Of a stretch of 64,000 bases of DNA, positions 44,667 through 52,598 are shown in pieces. Position 1 is the stretch's first letter; every line of letters starts with the position of its first letter. This DNA comes from Pontibacter cellulosilyticus (GTDB lineage Bacteria; Bacteroidota; Bacteroidia; Cytophagales; Hymenobacteraceae). The stretch is from positions 1 to 64,000 of the forward strand of contig NZ_JACRVF010000006.1 of NCBI RefSeq assembly GCF_014306105.1, in the 5' to 3' direction. The notes beneath the pieces were generated by a model. It was not told the DNA's origin. It ran no database searches and worked only from the letters and a program-made list of their open reading frames with translations. A program made the translations under genes and the position numbers.

Positions 44667-44705
44667 AAAAGCCTGCTGTAGCTCTAGTTGCAGCAGGCTT
44701 TTTTG
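44667..44705 (+). terminator. terminator of nth
   Basis: A perfect 12-bp stem (44667-44678 with 44691-44702) with a 12-nt loop, followed by T. Its A-rich side carries AAAGTATAA copies. Confidence 0.85.
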
Positions 44706-44746
44706 TAGTTGTAGGTTGATATAGTTTATACTATATTGTATAGAGC

Positions 44747-44786
44747 TATTCGGCTTATCTGTCGAAAACAACAGATAAGCCGAATA
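44747..44786. repeat. perfect 16-bp hairpin
   Basis: Arms 44747-44762 and 44771-44786 are exactly complementary around an 8-nt loop. It lies just after the nth terminator and 20 bp before the GTTAGGT half-site. Only a short T tract follows, so it may not be a terminator; a recombination or regulatory role is possible but not shown. Confidence 0.6.
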
Positions 44787-44805
44787 AGATTTTGTTTAGC
44801 CAGTA

Positions 44806-44812
44806 GTTAGGT
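44806..44812 (+). other. attC-type R' half-site (GTTAGGT)
   Basis: GTTAGGT matches the integron core GTTRRRY and stands 19 nt before the start of the first cassette-like ORF, the same relation as in the two sites further on. No matching left arm is visible upstream, so it is either a remnant or chance. Confidence 0.35.
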
Positions 44813-44831
44813 GCAATAGGTAATTATTAAA

Positions 44832-45152
44832 ATGAACATAGATGATTTTGCTGGATATGCAGCTGTACTTATTGGTTTAATTCTTAGTGTGGGAATTATG
44901 TTGAAAGCTTATTACCACTTTAAGTTTTTCAAGGCAGCAAACAATCTGGATATAAGCTTTATTGACTTCTATATTAATCCTTTCAGCTATTTCTTTACAA
45001 AATTGATAGTGTACTTTCCTTTCATACTTACTAAATCGGTAAACAGTAATGACAAGAACCTTCAGAAGTATAAAAAGTATGTAGTAGCACTATCTTGGGT
45101 AAACCTAATAAGCTGTTTTATACTTGCTACCATTGTATTAATTAAAAACTAA
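44832..45152 (+). CDS. small membrane protein, cassette-like ORF 1
   Basis: A 106-residue AT-rich protein with two or three hydrophobic segments (about 8-25, 47-65, 84-103) separated by lysine-rich loops. No family recognised. It starts 20 nt after the GTTAGGT half-site and stops 4 nt before the first attC-like site at 45156, which is the arrangement of an integron gene cassette. Base composition is more AT-rich than the surrounding housekeeping genes, consistent with transfer. Confidence 0.6.
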   Translation: MNIDDFAGYAAVLIGLILSVGIMLKAYYHFKFFKAANNLDISFIDFYINPFSYFFTKLIVYFPFILTKSVNSNDKNLQKYKKYVVALSWVNLISCFILATIVLIKN

Positions 45153-45155
45153 AGC

Positions 45156-45222
45156 ACCTAACAAAGTTTAGCAGTACGGCTTGCTGACGCTGCGCCATTC
45201 TGCTACACGAGTAACGTTAGCC
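45156..45222 (+). repeat. attC-like site 1
   Basis: 67 bp between ORFs. Left core ACCTAAC (fits RYYYAAC, 45156-45162), right core GTTAGCC (45216-45222, one base off GTTRRRY). Between them TAGCAG (45169-45174) pairs with CTGCTA (45200-45205) and GGC with GCC; the central loop and the unpaired spacer near CACGAG give the bulged single-strand hairpin expected for attC. The next ORF starts 10 nt after the site. Confidence 0.6.
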
Positions 45223-45231
45223 TTAATTTAA

Positions 45232-45570
45232 ATGAAGAAGAAACTCTTATACATTTTTGCTTTCATAGGCTTAATTGCTACCGTTAAAACCATATATGAT
45301 TTTCTGAAATACGAGAATGACGCTTCCCAATACTTATCTATGTGTGGAAGTGTGAAAGTAGGTATGACGCTGGAAGAAGCGAAGAAAGTGATGGGAGACT
45401 ATGAATATTACAGAAGGGGAAATAGAAGTGAGATATGGACCAGCTTTAACAACAGTAAAGAAAAAACATACTACCTTACTTATCCTTCAGTATTTCTTGC
45501 TTCGACAGGAACAGAAATATACTTTGATCCTGAGACACAATTGGTGACAAAGGTAGTTTGCGGAGAATAA
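45232..45570 (+). CDS. small single-pass protein, cassette-like ORF 2
   Basis: A 112-residue protein with an N-terminal hydrophobic segment (about 4-18, LLYIFAFIGLIATVK) and a soluble part containing KVGMTLEEAKKVMGDYEYY, which recalls the helical start of BamE/SmpA-type domains (G M T x E E). This similarity is only a motif-level impression. It may be anchored in the inner membrane or exported. It is flanked by attC-like site 1 (10 nt before) and site 2 (11 nt after), so it looks like one complete gene cassette. Confidence 0.6.
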   Translation: MKKKLLYIFAFIGLIATVKTIYDFLKYENDASQYLSMCGSVKVGMTLEEAKKVMGDYEYYRRGNRSEIWTSFNNSKEKTYYLTYPSVFLASTGTEIYFDPETQLVTKVVCGE

Positions 45571-45580
45571 GTAAAAATCA

Positions 45581-45647
45581 GGCTAACAATGTACATGTGC
45601 AAAGCTTCAGCAGAGCATCGCTCAACTCATGTACGAGACCGGTAGCT
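45581..45647 (+). repeat. attC-like site 2
   Basis: 67 bp, the same length as site 1. The left core is GGCTAAC (45581-45587) and the right core GGTAGCT (45641-45647), which is one change from pairing with CTAAC. GTACATG (45591-45597) pairs perfectly with CATGTAC (45628-45634). Both sites share CTAACAA at the left and ACGAG 3-4 nt before the right core. Confidence 0.55.
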
Positions 45648-45656
45648 GGCATACAA

Positions 45657-46175
45657 ATGAATAAAATGGACGAAAGACTTAAATATATTGGATGGTATCA
45701 AATAGCGGGAGGTGTGATTGGCATTGGGCTGACTCTCTGGCTAGTACTCACAACAGAGACGATGTCCAACCTAACAGTTTTGGTTATTCTGTTGGCACTA
45801 GGACTCTACAGCTTTTCTATATACAGTGGAAATTTGTTGACGAAGCCGGAGCGAATCGAGAAAGGAATCAAATTGACAATAGTTCACCAATTATTACAGG
45901 TATTCTACATAAGCCTGTTTGGCATGACATACCAGTATTACTCTGGCTTTCAACTTTCTGTCGGAATGGATTTGACCAACAGCTTTTTGTTTAAGTTTAA
46001 CTTCTCTTTCTCAGGATTTAACTTCTCTTACAATCCAAACGCAGACAATCTCATAGTTATGCTCAACATAGTCCCACTCATTCTGATAAGTTTTTTAGAA
46101 AAAGTTAGGAGCAAGAAAACGGAGATTGATATGCATGAGCCAAAACATGAAAAAGTAAACAGCATGGGCAGATAA
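45657..46175 (+). CDS. polytopic membrane protein, cassette-like ORF 3
   Basis: A 172-residue membrane protein with four hydrophobic segments (about 14-31, 38-58, 74-95, 128-147) and a charged tail (KVRSKKTEIDMHEPKHEK). I use the ATG at 45657, 10 nt after attC-like site 2; another ATG three codons on is possible. The open frame to 45558 crosses the site and is not used. No family recognised. No third full attC follows; instead GGCTAA at 46180 and TTAGCC at 46204 form a short hairpin that may be a decayed site. Confidence 0.55.
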   Translation: MNKMDERLKYIGWYQIAGGVIGIGLTLWLVLTTETMSNLTVLVILLALGLYSFSIYSGNLLTKPERIEKGIKLTIVHQLLQVFYISLFGMTYQYYSGFQLSVGMDLTNSFLFKFNFSFSGFNFSYNPNADNLIVMLNIVPLILISFLEKVRSKKTEIDMHEPKHEKVNSMGR

Positions 46176-46243
46176 TAAAGGCTAAAGCACCCTTGAGCTT
46201 ACCTTAGCCAAACACATTACAGCCCCACCAAACAAAACCATAA

Positions 46244-47524
46244 ATGCTAAAAAGAGAAATAACAAAGTGGGAGCTGGTTTTGCTTTTGATCAACAGCACC
46301 ATCGGGGCCGGTATCTTTGGCTTGCCTTCTAAGATCTACAGCCTATCCGGTATTTACAGTCTTCCGGCTCTCTTTTTGTGTGCCATTATTGTTTTTGTAC
46401 TGGTACTCAATTTTGCTGAGGTTGCCAGTAGATTTTCCAAAACAGGCGGCCCCTATCTTTATACTTTGGCTGCTTTCGGAAAAGTGCCGGCTTTTATTAT
46501 CGGTTGGCTTATACTTATTACACGAGTAGCTACCTATGCTGCACTCATAAACCTGATGGTTACCTATCTCAGTTACTTTAATCCGCTATTCCTGGACCAG
46601 GTCTATAGGTTTGGCCTTATGATTGGCATTACGCTGGTACTAACATGGGTAAACTATCTTGGCATAAGAAGCTCCACTAACCTTAACAACACACTAGCAA
46701 TTGCGAAAATCCTGCCGCTCCTGCTCTTTGTAGTAGTAGGGTTCTTCTTCATTAATCCAAGCCTGATCGATCTGGAGCAGGCGCCACCTCCAATTTCCAA
46801 CTTCTCGTCTACTGTGCTGATGCTGGTGTTTGCTTTCACAGGATTTGAGGCCGTGCTTGTTAATACCGGAGAAGTCAGGAACCCTGGCAAAAACATCCCT
46901 TTTGCGCTTATTCTGTCTATTTTATTTGTAGCTGTTTTTTATGGGCTGATACAATTTGTAAGTATAGGTACTTTGCCAACCCTTGCCTCATCTGATAGAC
47001 CCATAACAGACGCTGCTCAGCTGATAATAGGAACACCGGGAGCAACTCTGATCACACTTGGAGCAGTCGTCTCTATCGGGGGCACCCTGAATGCTGTAAT
47101 GCTGATCGGCTCAAGAGTACCGTTTGCCTTAAGCAAAGAGAAGCAGTTCCCGCGCCTGTTCTCTGTGCTGCACCCTAAAAACCGTACGCCTGTTTATTCG
47201 CTGGTGATCTTTTCGGCAGTCTCACTGGCAGCATCTCTTACCGGCTCGTTTGTTTATGCTGTTTCAATCAGCGTTATCAGCAAGGTTTTGATTTTCCTGA
47301 TGGTCTGTTTCGCCATGATCAGGCTACGGCAAAAAGATGATGCAAAAGCAACTTACTACAGGCTCCCGTTCGGACATCTTTTTGCCACAGCTGGTATCAT
47401 AGCCTCTGTTTGGCTACTGTCCAGTTCTAAAGTATCGGAGTTAACCGATGTGTTTATAACAGTGGTAGCCGGTCTGGTATTATTTGGTATTTATAAAGCT
47501 ACCTCAAGAAGTAAGGTGAAGTAA
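46244..47524 (+). CDS. APC family amino acid permease
   Basis: A 426-residue twelve-helix transporter of the amino acid-polyamine-organocation superfamily. The first helix has the hallmark GAGIFGLPSKIY (unwound helix 1 substrate region), and helix 6 the FTGFEAVLVNTGEVRNPGK stretch, the APC consensus. Probably a proton-coupled amino acid or amine importer or exchanger; the substrate is not readable. The gene stands 68 nt after cassette-like ORF 3 and has its own AT-rich upstream segment. Confidence 0.9.
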   Translation: MLKREITKWELVLLLINSTIGAGIFGLPSKIYSLSGIYSLPALFLCAIIVFVLVLNFAEVASRFSKTGGPYLYTLAAFGKVPAFIIGWLILITRVATYAALINLMVTYLSYFNPLFLDQVYRFGLMIGITLVLTWVNYLGIRSSTNLNNTLAIAKILPLLLFVVVGFFFINPSLIDLEQAPPPISNFSSTVLMLVFAFTGFEAVLVNTGEVRNPGKNIPFALILSILFVAVFYGLIQFVSIGTLPTLASSDRPITDAAQLIIGTPGATLITLGAVVSIGGTLNAVMLIGSRVPFALSKEKQFPRLFSVLHPKNRTPVYSLVIFSAVSLAASLTGSFVYAVSISVISKVLIFLMVCFAMIRLRQKDDAKATYYRLPFGHLFATAGIIASVWLLSSSKVSELTDVFITVVAGLVLFGIYKATSRSKVK

Positions 47525-47677
47525 AGCTTCTATGGGCTCCAATTTGTCATTTCCACCTTAAAATAGCACTTGCTGCTTTAAATTTAGGGGCAATTATACT
47601 TTATACTTCCTATATTAGAAGTTTCGGTTTAACCCGACAAGTATAAAACCAACATTACAAAAATCTAACCTTACTGC

Positions 47678-48265
47678 ATGCACCCTGTTTTAAACCAGAA
47701 TTCATACTTTGTAAAAGAACACACCGGCATTTTTAAAGCTGCTAACAACTTCGACATCTTTAACCCGCAAACGCAGGAACTGATCCTGACTTGCCGCGAA
47801 GAAAAGCTTGGTTTCTTTACCCGCCTTCTGCGCTTCACTGATTACAAACGAATAACACATTTTAACATTGAAGTAAGAACTGCCGCCGGCGAAAAAGTAT
47901 TAACAGTACGCAGAGGGCTGGCCTTTTTTGTATCCACTGTAGAGATACTGGACGAGAACGACGAATTAGTTGGCCGCCTGAAGCAAAAGTTCTTCTCTAT
48001 TGGGGGCAAGTTTAACATTGTAGATGCGAACGACAACTACCTGTTTACGCTACAAGGCAAATGGACCAGTTGGGACTTTAAGTTTGTGAAAGATAACCTG
48101 GAGTTTGCGCACGTCAGCAAAAAGTGGGCTGGCATTGGCAAAGAGTTTTTCACCTCTGCCGACAACTACATACTAAACATTACCGACCACGTGCCACAAG
48201 ACAACAACATACGCCTGCTTATACTTGGCGCCGTTATGTGCATCGATATGGTTTTAAAAGAGTAA
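47678..48265 (+). CDS. phospholipid scramblase-related (LURP-one/Tubby-like) protein
   Basis: A 195-residue protein with the fold features of the scramblase / LOR family: an N-terminal HPVLNQNSYFVKEHTGIFKA, strands including VRRGLAFFVSTVEILDEND, a GKFNIVDANDNYLFTLQGKW centre, and a C-terminal hydrophobic helix LLILGAVMCIDMVL. Members form a 12-strand barrel around a buried helix. In bacteria no scrambling activity is established, and the role is unknown. Monocistronic; a terminator shared with the next, convergent gene lies at 48289-48314. Confidence 0.75.
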   Translation: MHPVLNQNSYFVKEHTGIFKAANNFDIFNPQTQELILTCREEKLGFFTRLLRFTDYKRITHFNIEVRTAAGEKVLTVRRGLAFFVSTVEILDENDELVGRLKQKFFSIGGKFNIVDANDNYLFTLQGKWTSWDFKFVKDNLEFAHVSKKWAGIGKEFFTSADNYILNITDHVPQDNNIRLLILGAVMCIDMVLKE

Positions 48266-48288
48266 GCCGTAGTATAGCTACAAAAGAA

Positions 48289-48314
48289 AAGGGGAGGCCA
48301 TTCAGCCTCCCCTT
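48289..48314. terminator. bidirectional terminator
   Basis: A perfect 10-bp stem (48289-48298 with 48305-48314) with a 6-nt loop and an A tract on the left, between convergent genes. Confidence 0.8.
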
Positions 48315-48330
48315 CTGCATTCTCTTATCT

Positions 48331-48798
48331 TTAGCTCTTGTGCTGCTGTCTTTCTCCTTTGTGCGCCTTACGGTGCTCGCGCTTCTGATCATGCCTGGCA
48401 CGTTTCTCTGCTTTATCAGCCTCGTACTGGGCATACTGCTTTTTGTTCATGATGTCCTTTAGCTCGGCTTCATAGCGCGCCCTGCTAGCCTGCATTTCGC
48501 CACGTGCACTCCTGTGGTTTCTGGCTTCGCCGCGGTTAGCATGCAAGGCATGTTTCTCCTGGGCATGCTTCAGGTTAAGTGCCTGTAACTTCCTCTGCTG
48601 CGATTTGCTCAGGTCATACTTTTGGGTAAGTTTCTCAGTTCGCTTAGCAGCCATTTCTTCTGGCGATTTCCTGTGCTTCTGCACTCTTTCACCACGCTGC
48701 TCTGTGCGTTGCTTTCTCTCTTTCTGTGGTTCCTGCTGCGCATAGGTTGTACCCGCCATTAGCACACTAAGCGATAATACTGCTATAAACTTCTTCAT
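48331..48798 (-). CDS. exported basic helical protein (DUF4890-like)
   Basis: A 155-residue protein with a signal peptide (1-20, cut after TTYAQ) and a mature part rich in Lys, Arg, Glu, Gln and His. It contains the helical RTEKLTQKYDLSKSQQRKLQ and LKDIMNKKQYAQYEADKAEK motifs that recall the Spy/CpxP-like and DUF4890 periplasmic proteins, which bind unfolded proteins or metal. The His/Lys-rich tail (KREHRKAHKGERQQH) could bind metal or polyanions. Monocistronic. Family call moderate, role inferred. Confidence 0.7.
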   Translation of the reverse strand: MKKFIAVLSLSVLMAGTTYAQQEPQKERKQRTEQRGERVQKHRKSPEEMAAKRTEKLTQKYDLSKSQQRKLQALNLKHAQEKHALHANRGEARNHRSARGEMQASRARYEAELKDIMNKKQYAQYEADKAEKRARHDQKREHRKAHKGERQQHKS

Positions 48799-49017
48799 CT
48801 TCTTTCTCTTTAGGGGTGAATGTTATTCATGCAGAGCATAAATCTGGTATTTCAGGCTCTGTTGTCTTTCCTAAACCAAAAGCTATGCCAGAAAATGTTT
48901 GGAGATTGAAAGGCAAACCTATCAAATATGTAGTTTGATGCTACTACCTTTATTTGGGTTATACTTTGGCGTATTTTCTTTAAACTTATACATCGTTTCA
49001 TCTCTAAAAATGCGCTT

Positions 49018-49530
49018 ATGCCAGCAACCACTCATGAGATAAAGTATAAAGCCCATATCAATAAATTGGCTCACCTGGTGGGCATGCATTATGTAGAAGT
49101 GCCCCAGGAGGTAGTCCAGCAATTAGGTGGCAAGTATAACGTGCGCCTGCTCTGCACCGTTAACGACAGCCTTACCTTCCAGGGCGGGATAGTGGCCTTA
49201 GGCAATGGCAGTGGGTACATCAGCATAAACAGTAAGCGCCTGAAGCAGCTGGCACTGCAAGCTGGCTCCGAAGTATGGGTAAAGCTGGAGAAAGATGAAA
49301 GTAAGTATGGCATGGAAGTACCCGAAGAGCTGGAAGAACTGTTGCAACAAGACGCGGAAGGCAAAAAGCGCTTTGATGGCTTAACACCCGGCAGACAGCG
49401 CTACATTATCCATTATGTAGCAGGCGTTAAAACCAGCCAACTCAGAATAGAGAGAGCCATACTTTTAATTGAGAATTTGAAGAAGCTACCTGTGGGTAAA
49501 GAGTCTTTTAGAGAGATGCTGGGGAAATAG
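49018..49530 (+). CDS. YdeI/OmpD-associated family protein with DUF1905
   Basis: A 170-residue soluble protein in two parts: a DUF1905 beta domain at about 8-100 (KYKAHINKLAHLVGMHYVEVP, SGYISINSKRLKQLALQAG) and a C-terminal helical YdeI/OmpD-associated region at about 105-168 with the LTPGRQRYIIHYVAGVKTSQ motif. This architecture is frequent in Bacteroidota; its function is unknown. Monocistronic; convergent with the glycosyltransferase gene. Confidence 0.85.
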   Translation: MPATTHEIKYKAHINKLAHLVGMHYVEVPQEVVQQLGGKYNVRLLCTVNDSLTFQGGIVALGNGSGYISINSKRLKQLALQAGSEVWVKLEKDESKYGMEVPEELEELLQQDAEGKKRFDGLTPGRQRYIIHYVAGVKTSQLRIERAILLIENLKKLPVGKESFREMLGK

Positions 49531-49559
49531 ATAAACCTTTACCTCTCCCTGCTAACAAA

Positions 49560-50759
49560 TTATATTTTAGCAGCCTTTACCAACACCTTCTCCATCTCCT
49601 TTACCAAATCCTGCCTGTTAAACATTTGGCGCGCAATAGTTTTACCTCTGGCACCGGCTGCACTTAGCTCCTCTGGCTTGCTTAGGGTAAGTTTTATAGT
49701 TTCAGCCAGGGCAGCTGCATCTTCAGCAGGTGTATACCATCCTACTTTATGCTCCTCCACAAATCGCTTTGTCCAGCCTGGGTTGGTTACAATCACAGGT
49801 GTGCCGCTGGCCAAACTATCGAAGAACTTAGAGGGAGAATTAGTAGCCAGCACAGGTAAATTATTGAAAGTTACCAGAGCGATATCTGCCAGCTTAAAAA
49901 ATTTAAAGACACCATGCCGCGGCTGTGGCTCCAGCAACAATAGATTTGGCACCTGCTCTGCCAGCTTCCTTAGTTTAGGCTCATAGTAACCGTTGCCGAT
50001 AAGTATAAACTTTATACTTGTATCAGTGCTCATACTTCGGATCGTCTGCATCAGCGTTGGTATACCATTAGCGCGACCATAAGTACCGGCATACAGCGCC
50101 ACCTTTTTGCCTTGCAGGTTATAATTTACACGCAGTTCTTCTACATCCTGCTCTGTCGCAGCATCCGCCTGCTCTATGTCGGTTCCGTTATAGTTTGTTG
50201 TGATCTTTTCTGCAGGTATGCCCAAACTTGCTACATAGGCAGTCATATCCGGAGAAACTGTAACAATTTGACTTGCGCTATGATAGAGGCTTTCTTCTAT
50301 GCGAAACAGCAGTTGCTGCATCCACTTGTACTTGATGGCACCCATTTCTATCGGGAAACTTGGCCATAAGTCCTGCATTTCAAATACCCAGGGTACATTA
50401 CGCATGCGGGCTACCTGCGCAGCTACCCAAGGAGTGGTAAGAGGCGTAGATACCGCCCAGATAACATCTGGCTTTGGCATGGTTATACCTTTCCAGAGAC
50501 TACAGATTGTATAGCCGGAAAAAGAGAGCAGCCGCTGCAAAACACCCATCTCATTTGCATAGGGCACGTTGCACTCGTCTAATTTTACGCCTTTAGGCAC
50601 CCAGCTATACTTATTGGTTATTCTGAATCTGCGCCAGCCTTTGCCCGTAATAAGCGTTATCTGGTGGCGTTTTACCAACTCATTCATAAAAGAATAGTGC
50701 CTGCACCAGGCGGGGCAGTCAGGATTATGGTGGTGTTGGCTAATAATGGCTATGTGCAT
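49560..50759 (-). CDS. glycosyltransferase family 4 (WbuB-like)
   Basis: A 399-residue GT-B enzyme. The N-terminal donor-free domain begins MHIAIISQHHHNPDCPAWCR, the usual opening of WbuB-like enzymes, and has WVFEMQDLWPSFP. The C-terminal domain shows VALYAGTYGRANGIPTLMQ and the nucleotide-sugar motif LATNSPSKFFDSLASGTPVIV. Such enzymes add sugars such as FucNAc to O-antigen or capsule units. It lies 19 nt after gldB in the same direction, so the two are probably co-transcribed, but no sugar-synthesis genes are nearby and the donor is unknown. Confidence 0.88.
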   Translation of the reverse strand: MHIAIISQHHHNPDCPAWCRHYSFMNELVKRHQITLITGKGWRRFRITNKYSWVPKGVKLDECNVPYANEMGVLQRLLSFSGYTICSLWKGITMPKPDVIWAVSTPLTTPWVAAQVARMRNVPWVFEMQDLWPSFPIEMGAIKYKWMQQLLFRIEESLYHSASQIVTVSPDMTAYVASLGIPAEKITTNYNGTDIEQADAATEQDVEELRVNYNLQGKKVALYAGTYGRANGIPTLMQTIRSMSTDTSIKFILIGNGYYEPKLRKLAEQVPNLLLLEPQPRHGVFKFFKLADIALVTFNNLPVLATNSPSKFFDSLASGTPVIVTNPGWTKRFVEEHKVGWYTPAEDAAALAETIKLTLSKPEELSAAGARGKTIARQMFNRQDLVKEMEKVLVKAAKI

Positions 50760-50778
50760 CAGGGGCTAACCCGTAGGG

Positions 50779-51780
50779 CTACTTCTTCTTAGGCTTGTAC
50801 CTCGATTCGTTGAAAATCTTTCGATAGTCTGTTTCGGCCATCAATTCCGGCAGCGTTACATTGGGGTTGCGCTCCATGTAAGTGTTTACTATTTGCCAGC
50901 CAACCCATGTACCCAGGCGGCCTGGAGCTTTGCTGTCAATCTCCGGTGTAGAAGGGCGCTCTCCGATATACTTCTGTATCTGGAACGGGTTTTTCTCATA
51001 CAACAGACTTTTCTCTATAAAATGAGCCCAGATGCGGCCTTCGTTATGGTGTATATCCGCTAGTTGCTGGTCTGTGTAGCTAATGATAAGGGAGTCTGGT
51101 GTGCAAGGCATTACTGCTTTTACAAAGTAGTACGCTTTACCCATGTTTATCATCTCAGAAAGCAGGTTTCTGTCTGTAAGATTTGCTTTGTTAAAGCGGT
51201 TAGACAACAGCAGCATGGCGGCAGGCACCATTTTCTCTCTTTCATAACGCGTTAAGATATACTCGTAAGCCTGCGGACGGTATGTGGCATTTTTACCGAT
51301 AAAATAATCGATACCGAAAACCAAAAGCGAATCCGACACAAACAAGTCGTTTCCCAAAGTGCCGAGGCCGGTAACAAAGGTTTTTACCTGCGGCGGATTA
51401 AACTCCGGGTAATAGTGTTTTATAAATTTGAAAGCAGTTTCCAGTTGCTCCCTCTCCTGCTCCATGTCTCCGAACCGCTTGTTTGCCTCCTGCACCAGCG
51501 TATCCAAAGAGGCATTGGTCGTTAATGGCAGCAGCGAAGTTACCAGCACAGAGTCAGCAGGGTATTCGCTGCGCTGCAAATACTTTTCTGCAAACAGCGG
51601 GTTCTCGTTTAGAAACTGTGCTACCTCCTGCTTGGTATCGGCTTCGAAAAATGACTTCTCTAGACGCTCTATTTTTACCTGCACAGGTATTTCAGCCACT
51701 TCTTCGGGTATATCGCAGCCTTTCTTTTTGCACCCGAAAGAGAGCAGCAGTACCGCGAGTATTAGAAATCTGTAATACAT
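50779..51780 (-). CDS. gldB: gliding motility lipoprotein GldB
   Basis: A 333-residue lipoprotein. The N-terminus MYYRFLILAVLLLSFGCKKKG is a type II signal peptide with Cys17 as the lipid-modified residue. The body matches GldB: FKFIKHYYPEFNPPQVKTF, LLVFGIDYFIGKNATYRP, RIWAHFIEKSLLY and the C-terminal APGRLGTWVGWQIVNTYM are all typical. GldB is needed for gliding in Flavobacterium and is coupled to the T9SS motor system. Probably in the outer or inner membrane facing the periplasm. It heads a two-gene unit with the glycosyltransferase. Confidence 0.92.
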   Translation of the reverse strand: MYYRFLILAVLLLSFGCKKKGCDIPEEVAEIPVQVKIERLEKSFFEADTKQEVAQFLNENPLFAEKYLQRSEYPADSVLVTSLLPLTTNASLDTLVQEANKRFGDMEQEREQLETAFKFIKHYYPEFNPPQVKTFVTGLGTLGNDLFVSDSLLVFGIDYFIGKNATYRPQAYEYILTRYEREKMVPAAMLLLSNRFNKANLTDRNLLSEMINMGKAYYFVKAVMPCTPDSLIISYTDQQLADIHHNEGRIWAHFIEKSLLYEKNPFQIQKYIGERPSTPEIDSKAPGRLGTWVGWQIVNTYMERNPNVTLPELMAETDYRKIFNESRYKPKKK

Positions 51781-51856
51781 TATCGTGTATATTTGTACAA
51801 AAATAGAGGGTTCTTACGTATTAGTGTAACACTAATGCATCAATTTAATTATGCTC

Positions 51857-52525
51857 ATGAAGAAAATCACATTCTTAGTACTCTTTTTACTTGCTGGGTT
51901 CACATCTATGGCCCAGGTTGAAATTGGTTTAATGGTATCACCCACTATCTCCAGTCCACGCTTTATAGCCGAAGATAAGTATAACTTTGAAAACGAAGGT
52001 AGTAAACTGGGATTAGGTGTAGGTGTTGTAGCTGATTATTTCTTTGCTCAGAACTATGCCTTTAGCACCGGACTTATTTACCGCAGCAAAGGCGGCGAGA
52101 TTTCTTACCGTTATGTGCGCGATGAAAATGGCAGCACCATCACAACTCAGGGGCAAGATGATAACTCATTACAATACATCGAGCTACCTGTATCGCTTAA
52201 GCTTTTTACAAATGAAGTAGCGCCGGGCACTATTTTATACTTCCAGGTGGGTGGTTCTTTAAATACAAGAGTATCTGCCAACGTGAACGATGAGAAAGTG
52301 ATCAATGGTGAAAAGGTATCGAAGCGTTTCAGCATTTTCGAAGCCGATGCCATACTTGGTGGCGGAGCTGAGTTCCAGATGGGCGAGAGCACAAAGCTAT
52401 TCGCAGGGCTTACTTACCACAGAGGTTTATCAAACGTTGATGATTTTTACCGCGATGTGCTGGTAGACAAAAACATTGGTATCAAAAACAATGGATTCTC
52501 ACTAGATGTAGGTGTAAAGTTTTAA
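51857..52525 (+). CDS. outer-membrane beta-barrel (PorT-type) protein
   Basis: A 222-residue barrel protein, fourth of its type in the window. The second ATG (51857) begins the signal peptide MKKITFLVLFLLAGFTSMAQ. Barrel motifs include EIGLMVSPTISSPRF, AFSTGLIYRSKGGEI, IELPVSLKLFTNEVAPG and LFAGLTYHRGLSNVDDFY, closest to the PorT-like group. Proximity to gldB (divergent) is suggestive because PorT belongs to T9SS, but the length and motifs do not allow the name porT. A perfect terminator follows. Confidence 0.85.
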   Translation: MKKITFLVLFLLAGFTSMAQVEIGLMVSPTISSPRFIAEDKYNFENEGSKLGLGVGVVADYFFAQNYAFSTGLIYRSKGGEISYRYVRDENGSTITTQGQDDNSLQYIELPVSLKLFTNEVAPGTILYFQVGGSLNTRVSANVNDEKVINGEKVSKRFSIFEADAILGGGAEFQMGESTKLFAGLTYHRGLSNVDDFYRDVLVDKNIGIKNNGFSLDVGVKF

Positions 52526-52540
52526 CCTAAAACAATAGAA

Positions 52541-52582
52541 TAAAAAAAGCCGCTCTGATAATTATCAGAGCGGCTTTTTTTA
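52541..52582. terminator. bidirectional terminator
   Basis: A perfect palindrome of about 42 bp (arms of 20-21 bp meeting at CTGATAATTATCAG) with A and T tracts at the ends, between the convergent barrel and rng genes. Confidence 0.9.
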
Positions 52583-52598
52583 TTAAAAAGTATATTAT

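Noticed and set aside
46180-46209. GGCTAA / TTAGCC as a third attC site
   Set aside because: The cores are only 30 bp apart and there are no internal paired arms; at best a decayed site.
47541-47557. TTTGTCATTTCCACC as another copy of the 5.8-kb element
   Set aside because: Only a partial match to one inner block and no inverted partner nearby.
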